A stretch of DNA of 64,000 nucleotides. Origin: Platanthera guangdongensis. Taxonomy: Eukaryota > Streptophyta > Magnoliopsida > Asparagales > Orchidaceae. How positions within the stretch are numbered: the first letter of the stretch is position 1; every line of letters begins with the position of its first letter. The notes beneath the pieces were generated by a model. That model worked only from the letters and a program-made list of their open reading frames with translations. It was not told the DNA's origin and did not search any database. Where the stretch lies: assembly GCA_039583875.1 (NCBI GenBank), contig CM077163.1, positions 236,956,646 to 237,020,645 on the forward strand, read 5' to 3'. A program made the position numbers and the translations under genes. Shown here piece by piece: positions 10,545-20,115 of this stretch.

Positions 10545-13003
10545 TGTAACAGCCCAAAGTTCAGAAACAGGAAACATTTGGGTGACACGGCCTGTGACAC
10601 GGGCGTGTCCCAGGGCGTGTCAGGTGACACGGCCTGCGACACGGGCGTGTCGCAGGGCGTGTTGGGTTGTGTCGACGATTGGGCTTTGTCTCGACGATTT
10701 TTTGGTCTCGACGATTCGTCGAGAAAGGCACACGCCCATGATACGGGCGTGTCTAAGGCCGTGTCGCATGCTCGATGATTTTTACTCGACGATCGTCGAG
10801 TGTCGAGAAGTGCGTGGCGAGTGTTGAACACGGCCTGTGACACGGGCGTGTCACAGGGCGTGTCCAATCAGGCGACGAACTCAGCCCGCCGAGAATTCGA
10901 CAGGGCGTGTCTGGGTGCCGTGTCTAGGCACACGGCCGGGGACACGGGCGTGTCCCAGGCCGTGTGAAGTCTCGGGATGATTTGGGATTTTTTCACCCAG
11001 GTACACGGCCACAGACACGGGCGTGTCTGAAGGCGTGTTGGTGACACGGCCCATGACACGGGCGTGTCCCGTGGGCGTGTCACTGGTTTGGATAAGTCGG
11101 TTGACCACCGCTTGAGGCACACGGCCAGGCACACGGCCGTGTTCGAGGCCGTGTCGGGTCAAATTGTGTGTTTTTGGCAGAATCGTGGCCGTCCATTCCT
11201 TCAGTCTGGATCCAAGGGCTGAAAGCTCTTCTTCTTTTTCCTTAAGGGCCGAAGTCAGAGATTGATTTCTCATTTACTTTGGCCTTAACCTTTCTTCAAG
11301 AGAGAGAAAGAGAGAGAAAGGAGGAGGAAGAAGGGAAGGGGGCTGCTGGTTGGTGGTGCTGCGGTTTATCGGCGAGAGATCCGAAGCCAGCGTTGCGGAG
11401 GAAACGCTCTTGCGAATCTTGCAAGCAAGCTTTCAAGCCATGACACCGAAGCGATCGTCAAGGGTAACGACCTTTCTTCCTAAGCCATGTGAAGGCTTCC
11501 TTTTAGCATATCTTTGTGAGTTCCCCCACCAAGAGGTGGCTGGTTTTGGGACTCTTTGGGTGGATGTGTGAAATCCCCCTTGTTAGCATATAGATCCGGA
11601 AATGGAGTACGGAATAGGCATGCTGTGTGAAGCCCATCTGGACAGGTTGGTCTAGATTGGTGATGTTGCATACGAACCGGAGAAAACTCCGTGAGAAACG
11701 TGTAGTGTACGGAGTCTACGGGTTAGGCCTGCGAAAAGGAGTAGCAGGAAGTACTGGGGTGGTAGCCCAGGAAAATAGCCTTGTGCTGGTTTTGGGTCCA
11801 ACCTGTGAATGATGCACAGGTAGTCCTGGTGGGACCAGGAAAGGCCCTTTTTGTGATGCTTGATGTCATAGGGTGTCCACCTGTGGAGCGAGTCACAGGA
11901 AGTACTGGTGTGCCCAGGAAAGACCCCTGACATTTGTGCTTATGCGGTGTCCACCTGTGGAGAGAGAGTCACAGGAAGTACTGGTGTGCCCAGGAAAGAC
12001 CCGCTGTTGTTGTGAGAATTGGGTATCGAGAAGTACCCAGGCTTGAATGCCAGGAACAGGATTGGTGAGACCGACCCGCGCCTTTGATATAGCCATGAGT
12101 ACGCTGCACGCGGAAAGGGCAAGGCGATTTGAGCAACGGGGGGGTGGAGGATCCGACCTGCGCTATGTCCGTCTGACGTGAGACCAAAAGTGCGGTCTGT
12201 TGGAGCGCATAGCAAGAGTCTTCGGCCTGCGCGCCATGACACAATGGGGGGCTACGGGCCATCCCGGTGTAGGAAGACTAACTCCGGCTGCACGCCATGG
12301 AGTAAATGCTCAAAAGTGTTACCGTTGGGTGTTAACCCTGATACGGTGGTGGGCAAGAGGTTGCCAGAACACCAAGAATGTGCCCTGAGTGCACGGACCG
12401 TTGGGCCGGGCGGCGAACGGTTGTGATGGCTTGTGTGCGTGAAAGCACCTTTGATGATATAGCTTGCCATACTTGTGATATGATATGCCTGCAGGGAAAA
12501 TACCGCTGCCCCGAGAGGAGGGGTAGGGTCGTTATAATTTGGTCAGCTGAACGCTGACCGTTGCTTTTGTTTGCCACCGTTGGGTGGATTGTTCTTGCAC
12601 AGGTGCTGGAGAGCCGAGCGGGTCGCATAGAGGTTGATGCTCCTGCTGGTGTTGCTGCTGCTGCTAGCCCTCGAAGGCTAATGTTCTTTTGAGTGTTTTC
12701 TTTTGTGGCCGACCTGCGCGCCAATTTGTTTTAGGCCACTGTGTGAAAGCCCTGTAAGGCCCTAAGGCCAATACTTTTGATGCTGTAAGACATTCCTATC
12801 TATATATATATAAAATGTGGAGTTTATATTTGGACATTCATGAGGAGTTCAAGTAGTTTAGGCTTCCGCTAGAATGCTTGTGATAGGTGCGATGCGCTAC
12901 TCTGGTATCATCCTGTACCTTCACCGACTGTTTTGTGGTATATCCTGTGGGGCCCCGGCCGGACCTTCTAGAATATATCATATGAACGGATGGGGTTGTT
13001 ACA
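10545..13003 (+). repeat. 3' LTR of the gypsy element
   Basis: 2459 bp, TGTAACAG...GTTACA, nearly identical to 3168-5629. Differences noted by eye are a handful of single-base changes and three 1-2 base indels, nearly all in the first kilobase. One of them changes the mini-exon from ATGGCACCG to ATGACACCG (11,440), which still leaves a start codon. The LTR is followed by the TSD AAAGG. Confidence 0.95.
10580..11165 (+). repeat. Cluster of GACACGGGCGTGTC palindromes in the 3' LTR
   Basis: Counterpart of 3205-3790. The first palindrome here has a T opposite C in the arms where the 5' LTR has a G-C pair, so one stem carries a mismatch. The others are unchanged. Confidence 0.8.
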
Positions 13004-13008
13004 AAAGG
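13004..13008. repeat. Target-site duplication, right (AAAGG)
   Basis: Exact copy of 3163-3167. The sequence that follows resumes the minus-strand copia polyprotein. Confidence 0.93.
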
Positions 13009-13960
13009 CTTCAAATTTGATTTGGAGAAAATAAATCCAGCTATATCAGGAATAGTCATCAACAATTAACAGAAAATACCTTTTACCTTCATGGACAATG
13101 TAGAGGCAGGTCCCCAATAATCCATGCATAGAAGTTGTAGAGGTTGGCTGCTCCTCCAAGATGAAAATTTTGGGAAGGGATGTCGACTTTTCCTTCCTGG
13201 CATCCTTCACAAAAACATTTTGAAAAGAGATCTTTGGTAGGCCCTGCATAAGCTCTTTTTCCCGTGAAAATTCAGTGATTGATAATTGATGTGTTGAAGT
13301 TACTTGTGTCATAGTTAACAAATGGAGTTGGTTGAGGTTTCACATGAGAGGGCATGATGACGGTTGTTGATAGGTAGTAAAATGGAATATACTTGGTTTT
13401 TTGGTGATTTGGGTGGTAAGGATGGATTTGAGGGAGGCATCATGAATAATGTGACAAGCATTATTTTTGAAAAGGACAATGTAGCCTCTTCGAGCTAGTT
13501 GACCAACATTTAGTAGGTTTTGAATAACACTTGGAACATAATGAACATTATGAATATTGAGTTTTGAACCTCTAATGTATGTAATAAAGCTTATGGTACA
13601 TTTTTCTTCTATGGTCCTTCCTCTGTCATCTTCCAAGAAAACTTCAGATTTAAAATTTTCATCAAGATGAACAGATGAGGTCATGTGATGAGTCATATTG
13701 CTTGAGCATCCAGAGTTTAGATACCATTTTGTGATGTCTTTACTATTCTTTTATATGCTCGTGCAGAACATTGTTTCGTTTCCTTCAGTCTCTTCATCCT
13801 CTATAAGGTGAGCCACAACTTCTTTTGACTCAGACCATCATTTCTTTTTAGTATGTGTTGGACGTTTACATTGTTTGCATTTAAAAAACAGTCTTTATTT
13901 TAATGGTTGGTCTTCTTGTAGAGGATGTTCTTATCAACAAAATTATCATTTACTTTTACT
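13009..13960 (-). pseudogene. Ty1/copia gag end, protease and pre-integrase remnant, right part
   Basis: This is the 5' half of the copia split by the gypsy insertion, read on the minus strand. Near 13,890-13,850 a CCHC-like knuckle (CKQCKRPTH) is recognisable. Around 13,720-13,690 is the protease start (WYLNSGCSSNMTHHM, with Asn where DSG is expected). Then come HYVPSVIQNLLNVGQLARRG (about 13,550-13,480) and the start of the integrase core (KRYFLLIVDDYS, about 13,080-13,046). It continues at 3162. The capsid part of gag is missing before the chitinase 3' flank. The altered DSG and stop codons make it non-functional. Confidence 0.85.
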
Positions 13961-14143
13961 TTACGTATCAAGTAAGGTTTGTGTTTGCACTTCAAAATTA
14001 TAGAAATCATCTTGACATAATGAAACTGATATATTAATTAATCACAAAAATTTACAACATGGTACATTCACAAGTAAACGATTACATACTTCTAATCCTC
14101 TTCAGAAAGGATTAAATTATTCATCCACAGTTGACTGAAATTA

Positions 14144-15151
<1,008 letters not shown>

Positions 15152-15228
15152 TTATATATATATATTCAATTGCTATCTCTTCTACTAATTAATTACTGAT
15201 GAGAATGAGTATAGAATCGTGATTCTTT

Positions 15229-15241
15229 ATCATATATATAG
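15229..15241 (-). promoter_or_regulatory. Probable TATA box of the chitinase gene
   Basis: Minus-strand CTATATATATG lies about 80-90 bp before the chitinase ATG, leaving room for a leader of about 50 nt. Another A/T run (TATATATATA) lies closer, at 15,154-15,165, and is probably leader sequence. Chosen by position and sequence only. Confidence 0.45.
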
Positions 15242-15610
15242 AGATATCAAAAAGAAAGAGACGCTCAGAGAATTATGATGGAGTTTTAACGGAGCTGTAG
15301 GCTTGTAGCCATTAATTTTTCCATTAGATACGACGGCGTGCGGCTAACGGCTACAGTACTAATTATTATTTATTTATTATTATGAATTATTCATATATAT
15401 TATAATAAAACAAAGTGCGTACGCCGTTTATAATTAGCGTTAACTAATTAATATATACTAATTAAGATTCATTCTCACAGTGAGTCTACGTGCCCGTCAT
15501 GCATATTAATTAACGTCTAATTAAAAACTATATTTAATCAAATCACGTGGCCATTAAGGCGAAGCATAAGATGAACTTCACTACACTGCATGTTAAAGAC
15601 TCTTTTAATT
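15242..15610. other. Chitinase upstream region, no gene seen
   Basis: A/T-rich sequence with many ATTAAT words. It probably contains the chitinase promoter. I see no coding region, tRNA or repeat pair. Confidence 0.5.
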
Positions 15611-15814
15611 AGGGTCTATTTGGAATGGCTTTTTAGCTTCTTTCTGATTTCTCCTAAACGCTATGACATTTTAAAAAATTATTTGGATTGTCTACGGCAA
15701 AATTTTAATTTTCTCATTTATTTGAAAAATTATTTGTCGTTTACTTTCAACCTTTTCGAAAAGCACATGCTCATCTCAAAACTCTTAAAAAAACTCCAAC
15801 TTGATTTTTTTGTA

Positions 15815-16680
15815 TAGACATGATTTTTTCCCGGGCACATTTTTTTCGTCCGGCCGCATTTATTCTTCAGTACGTGTTTTTTTTGCCCGGACACGAATTT
15901 TACACACGGGAGTGAAATTTTCGCCCGGATATGTTTTTTTCGCCCGGAAACAATTTTTTCGCTCGTGCACGATCTTTTTCGCCCAAGTGCATTTTTTCGC
16001 CAAGACCGATTTTTTGCACAGGCGTGATTTTTTCGCCCGGCCGCGATTTTTTCGTCCGACTGCGATTTTTTCGCACAGGTGCGTTTTTTTCGCCAGGGAC
16101 GTGTTTTTTTTCGCCTAGGCACGAATATTTCGTTTGACGCAAATTTTTTGTCTGGGAACGGTTTTTCTCCAGCGCACTCTTTTTTCGCCCGGACTTGAAT
16201 TTTTCACCCGAAAGCGATATTTTTCGTCGAAGCATATTTTTCGCCCACGTGCATTTTTTTGTCCCGACGCGAATTTGTCGCCCGAACGCGATTTTTTCTC
16301 CCGAACACGATTTTTTCGCCCGGCCAGGTTTTTTTCGCCTGAGCGCGAATTTTTGACCTTGGCGCTGTTTTTTTGTCCGTTCCCGAATATTTTGCCAAGA
16401 CGCAAATCTTTTGCCCTTGAACGATATTTTTCGTCATAGCACGTTTTTTTATTCGGGCGCGTTTTTTTCGTTCAGGCACGATTTTGTCTGGACGCGATTT
16501 TTTCGACCGTGGGCGAATTTTTCCCCTAGACGTGAATTTTTTGCCCGAACGTGAATTTTCGCCTGTACGTGAATTTTTCGCAACGGTGCGATTTTTTCGC
16601 TCGTTCATTATTTTTTTGCCCGACCGAATATTTTTTTCGCCTAGATGCTATTATTTTCTCTCAAATGTATTATTTTGCTT
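15815..16680 (+). repeat. Array of about 20-bp CGCCCGG-TTTTTT units
   Basis: Roughly 40 degenerate copies of a unit like TTTTTTCGCCCGGACGCGA, spaced about 19-23 bp. The long overlapping frames on both strands (Phe/Arg-rich on plus, Lys/Arg/Gly-rich on minus) are products of this repeat, not genes. Confidence 0.85.
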
Positions 16681-16724
16681 TTTGATGAAAATATCATGTT
16701 CATGAGAAACTATCGTCTCATGGC

Positions 16725-17035
16725 AAAAAATTCGTGTCAGGGAAAAAATTTTGCATCCGGGCTGAAAATTCGTGTCCGGGCGGAAAATTAGCGCCCGGGC
16801 GGAAAATTTGCGCCCGGCGGAAAATTCGCGCCCGGCGGAAAATTCGCATCCGGCCGGATCAAAAATTCGTGCCCGACAGGAAAATTCGCACCCGACCTAA
16901 AAATTCGCGCCCTACGAAAAAATTGGCGCCCGAGCGAAAATACCGCGTCCGACCAAAAATACCGGGCCCGAGCGAAAATATGGCGTCTTTTCCCCAGAGC
17001 GTGCATTTTTGGTCGGGTGTGCATTTTTTGTTCGG
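16725..17035 (-). repeat. Inverted array of GCGCCCGGGCGGAAAATT units
   Basis: About 15 copies of an 18-20-bp unit (GGAAAATTCGCGCCCGGCG and variants). Its reverse complement matches the unit of the left array, so the two arrays form opposed arms of one foldback element around a spacer near 16,680-16,725. Confidence 0.8.
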
Positions 17036-17459
17036 ACGCGTATTTTTAATAAAAGAAGTCACTGCAACGGAAATTGGCCCAACGATTTATAAAGAAATTA
17101 TCCTTTCTAAAAATATCTTCAAAAGAAGTTTATCCAAACAAATCTCATTTTCAAATATACATTTTACAAAAGCTCTTTTTTTACCCTTTTTTTTATTACC
17201 ACTCATTTTACTTTCTAAAAAACCCTCCCAAACACAGCCTTTGTGAATTCTCCGTTAAAGATTTCGGGCATTTACATGATGACGGAACAATCATAGCAAT
17301 GTGATATAATATTCCGACGAGATTATGCACAATTACCTCACAAGCGCGACTTAGACATTACACCATACACATGGTGCGCATTTTGCAGGATTCCGCCTCG
17401 GTTAGAAGATTAAAAAAATCAAATTATATGTGTTCCAACCCTGCAACTAAGGTCATAAT

Positions 17460-17474
17460 GGAAACAGTAGTTTG
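17460..17474. repeat. LINE target-site duplication, left
   Basis: GGAAACAGTAGTTTG, repeated exactly at 17,818-17,832 and once more at 17,841-17,855. The first two copies flank a LINE fragment. Confidence 0.75.
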
Positions 17475-17817
17475 CTAAAGGCTACCTAAATAATATTTTT
17501 GGCGTCATCGTTGAACGCGACTCCGCTTATGCTTGTGCTGTGCTTAACCGTATTCTCTCGGGACTTTATGATGGAGGGCTCGAAGCTAAGCTAGCGCACA
17601 GTTTCAAAGATTTTCCAAAATTGGCCATTTCTCAGATTGATCGAAGTGCAAACTCCGCGGCCGATTATGTCGCGAGCTTGGTTGTCTCCTCTAGCTTTTG
17701 GTGGGACGGGAATGCCCCTTTCCAGAGCGTTATCTTTCATTCTGTCGAAGGATTACCTTCCCATATAATATTTTGATTTCTGTTGTTACTATATATATAG
17801 GCTACTGCCAGCTTCAA
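17475..17817 (+). mobile_element. 5'-truncated LINE (non-LTR) insertion with RNase H end
   Basis: The open frame (from about 17,477 to the stop at 17,776) reads FGVIVERDSAYACAVLNRI and then QIDRSANSAADYVASLV. This is the C-terminal RNase H-like domain found at the end of plant LINE ORF2. The fragment lies between perfect 15-bp repeats (GGAAACAGTAGTTTG), a length typical of LINE target-site duplications. 5' truncation is the usual outcome of target-primed reverse transcription. No clear poly(A) tail was seen, only a TA-rich end. Confidence 0.75.
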
Positions 17818-17832
17818 GGAAACAGTAGTTTG

Positions 17833-19027
17833 ACCTTCAAGGAAACAGTAGTTTGATTAAGAGAATCGACCGAGTGAGTGCTAATTAGTTGGGAGGAATC
17901 CCCTTACACCGATTTGTGCAACAATTCCAAACCTACACCGTATTGATCGCCACCGTAAGAACCAAGCAAAATAACTTTCAGAAGAATCACACCAAGGGAA
18001 GGGGAGAGAAGCAATACTCAACCGAGATAAATCTCGTGAGTCGCACGCGAGGGTTTCCACACAATAACAAATTGAAATGTACTAAAATAGTTTTATAAAT
18101 AATGCGCTAGAAGAATCGGAGGTTTTAGCGGACCATGTCGTGATAGGCCCTGCTCGTGTTGGGCCGGAGGCTGTAGTGGTGCGCCGCGTCGTTAAGTGGT
18201 ACCGGATCGGCGCCATCACAATGACTGTCTGCTGCAAAATTTAGGATTTGATTGGCACGGCGTTTTTTCTTAGATGAATTTTGATAAAATATGACATATA
18301 GAAAAAAAATTGAATAGAAAATGTGATGAAGTTTCTTGGGTGAGATCGGGCTTTCACGGACAATATTTCATAACCATCGTGTTCAATGCCGCCAGCTTTC
18401 CAAACGGGCCTTTGTTGATTATAATTGAAATAAAAGAAAACTGAGGCAAAGATAACAGAGCAATAGAGCATCTTTTATGTATATCGAAATTGTACGGTAC
18501 ATATCTATGGTTTTACATGAGGTGAGCCTTTTATAGCAATAAGCCCAACAAGTGGGCTCCCATATCTGGCTAGATATGTAAATCTGAGTGGCCAGATAAC
18601 TATTGTTGGTTTCATTTGTTTTAAACTTTATGTTTTTGTTGCAGCTCACTCGAGGCTTTTGGTAGAGCTGCTTAAATTGGATCGTCATAGCTTTTGAGCG
18701 GTCGAGCACGCAAATAGCCACTGAGAAAAGAGATGGTTGGCAAGAAGGTTTCTTACGTGAAAACTCACAAAAATGGGTGAAACAATCACGTGGTCGGTGC
18801 TGTGCCAGCCGAACTTCACTGCTATTTGTTGTTTTTGTACAGGGCTTTGCAGAGAAGGTGAGGGCAACAAGCCGCTGCTCGTTACAATTGTCGGGGGAGA
18901 GAGATAAATGAGTTCGGAGGGTGACAGACCACCACTCTTGAAGGGTTTTTTTTTCTGGCCGCGGTGGGGAGCACCACACTCTGGATCATGGACGGTCTTT
19001 GGTTGTTGCTTGGAGTCTCATAGGACA
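17833..19027. other. Unassigned region with a minus-strand promoter-like site
   Basis: Begins with a third copy of GGAAACAGTAGTTTG (17,841-17,855). A minus-strand CTATAAAAG is at 18,528-18,536. A 186-codon minus-strand frame (18,979-18,419) resembles no family I recognise and contains no domain motif. The block could be an orphan LTR or a host promoter region. I cannot decide. Confidence 0.3.
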
Positions 19028-19032
19028 CATTC
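19028..19032. repeat. Target-site duplication, left (CATTC)
   Basis: CATTC immediately before the LTR start TGTTAGAAGG. It is repeated exactly at 24,215-24,219. Confidence 0.9.
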
Positions 19033-19195
19033 TGTTAGAAGGCTCCGCTCAAGATAGTCCACTAAGGCTCATCAAGTGTGGAATGACCTTATATAGTATC
19101 TCCAGCGTAGAGCTGTTACACTATAGTGACACAAACCCAAAGGGTCGTTCCGAGTCAGTCTCGACACGCGCGGACATATATTAAATATCATAACA
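19033..19195 (-). repeat. 3' LTR of copia-1 (left end)
   Basis: 163 bp, plus-strand TGTTAGAAGG...ATCATAACA, about 90% identical to 24,051-24,214. Next to it (19,196-19,210) the minus strand reads ATAGGAGGAGAT, a polypurine tract, which confirms the orientation. Confidence 0.9.
19064..19090 (-). repeat. Stem-loop, conserved CAAGTGTGGA loop (copia-1 3' LTR)
   Basis: Arms AAGGCTCAT (19,064-19,072) and ATGACCTT (19,083-19,090) enclose CAAGTGTGGA (19,073-19,082). With one bulge the arms pair over seven or eight bases. In element sense the loop is TCCACACTTG. Confidence 0.7.
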
Positions 19196-19828
19196 ATCTC
19201 CTCCTATGTCCGTCGTAAACCCGACGTCGGAAAAAGGGTGGTGTGTGTAGTGTTCAACCGAACATGAAGTACTCACAACCGTGTCCATCACACTTGTCAG
19301 AACATATTGGACGTTAAGTAAAGCAGTTGTATGCATGCATAAGAATAAACAGAAAATCTCAGCAGCATCATAGCAAAGTCAAAAGAACAATCACAGCACA
19401 GGTACCAGACCACCAAGTGTCTCATGACCAACTAAAGAGCAAGGAAGTCCAAAGAAAATAAGTGAAAGCAAAGAGAGCTAAACAGTGCTCTAAGAAGAAG
19501 AAAAACCAATTTATACTCTAGAAATCAGTGTCCAGCAGGTCATCCTCATCTGGATCCCAACCGGCAAGTGCTCCTCCATCAGTGACAGCTCCTGTAATTT
19601 CCAACAGAGAAGTTCATTCAGAATGAATTCAACCTTAAAAAATGTACAAGTATTTAGTTCTACTTATATGAACGCAGTACAATATGAGGAAGCATATGTA
19701 GAATATTTAGTTTCTACCTCAGAATCCATTATCTATTTTCAAAAAAACGATGTTATGGAGTTCTGGACACCGCAGCTGTATCTGTGTTCATATATGGAAT
19801 GTCACGGTTACTGTTTTTCTAAAGTCAA

Positions 19829-19860
19829 TTGGAACTCATCAAATGTGTAATGGAGCCAAT
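19829..19860 (-). repeat. Stem-loop, CAAATGTGTA loop variant
   Basis: Loop CAAATGTGTA at 19,840-19,849. The arms ATTGGAACTCAT and ATGGAGCCAAT pair as CAT/ATG, CT/AG and ATTGG/CCAAT with small bulges. Confidence 0.6.
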
Positions 19861-19892
19861 AAAAAGAAGACGAGCCAAACCTAGTCAGATTA

Positions 19893-19914
19893 TGTTATCA
19901 AATGTGGAATAACA
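19893..19914 (-). repeat. Stem-loop, CAAATGTGGA loop
   Basis: Perfect 6-bp arms TGTTAT (19,893-19,898) and ATAACA (19,909-19,914) around CAAATGTGGA. Confidence 0.75.
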
Positions 19915-19950
19915 CTCTCCTCCTAGATAAGCAAGACGAACTCAGTGGAA

Positions 19951-19981
19951 GTTGTTAACATCAAATGTGGAATGAAACAAC
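19951..19981 (-). repeat. Stem-loop, CAAATGTGGA loop
   Basis: Loop at 19,962-19,971. The arms pair as CAT/ATG next to the loop and GTTGT/ACAAC further out, with a small internal loop between. Confidence 0.65.
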
Positions 19982-20115
19982 TCATCAGATTCGTACTCAG
20001 CAACCCCGAACATCAGCGGAGCACAACACGCTTGCTTTGACAAAGGAAAGTGAAAAAATCAAAATATTAGGATTAATGCTGAACTAAATCGCTTATCATT
20101 GAACTAAGGCTGAAC

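Larger units (their letters stand above)
3168..13003 (+). mobile_element. Full-length Ty3/gypsy chromovirus, Tekay/Del-like
   Basis: A complete 9.8-kb LTR retrotransposon with TG...CA ends and a perfect 5-bp TSD (AAAGG). The two LTRs are about 2.46 kb. It carries an initiator-Met-like PBS, a polypurine tract, gag with a CCHC knuckle, and pol ordered protease, RT, RNase H, integrase, chromodomain-like tail. That order makes it gypsy. The C-terminal chromodomain-like segment and long LTRs suggest the Tekay/Del lineage (inference). By hand I count roughly ten differences between the LTRs, so it is young. No internal stop was seen if two predicted introns are removed, so it may be autonomous. It is inserted in the integrase region of a minus-strand copia. 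Confidence 0.95.
15611..17241. mobile_element. hAT-like non-autonomous foldback element with internal arrays
   Basis: The ends form imperfect inverted repeats: AGGGTCTATTTGGAATGG at the left, and AAGGCTGTGTTTGGGAGG reading in from the right. Both are followed by GCTTTTTAG or GTTTTTTAG. The flanking 8-mers TTTTAATT (15,603-15,610) and TGTGAATT (17,242-17,249) agree at 6 of 8 positions. That fits an aged hAT-type 8-bp TSD. The interior is almost entirely short tandem repeat in two opposite orientations, with no transposase. Superfamily assignment is an inference from the TIR style and TSD length. Confidence 0.6.
19196..20115 (-). other. 3' non-coding region of copia-1 with stem-loops
   Basis: Lies between the RNase H stop and the 3' LTR. 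It contains the polypurine tract at 19,196-19,210 and three stem-loops listed separately (about 19,829-19,981). I see no coding region of note. Confidence 0.7.

Noticed and set aside
15730..17024. Several overlapping Phe/Arg- and Lys/Arg-rich open frames
   Set aside because: They are translations of a short tandem repeat in several frames on both strands. No start context or domain.
18419..18979. 186-codon minus-strand frame
   Set aside because: No domain motif, low-complexity hydrophobic end and no plausible splice partners. Left as unassigned.
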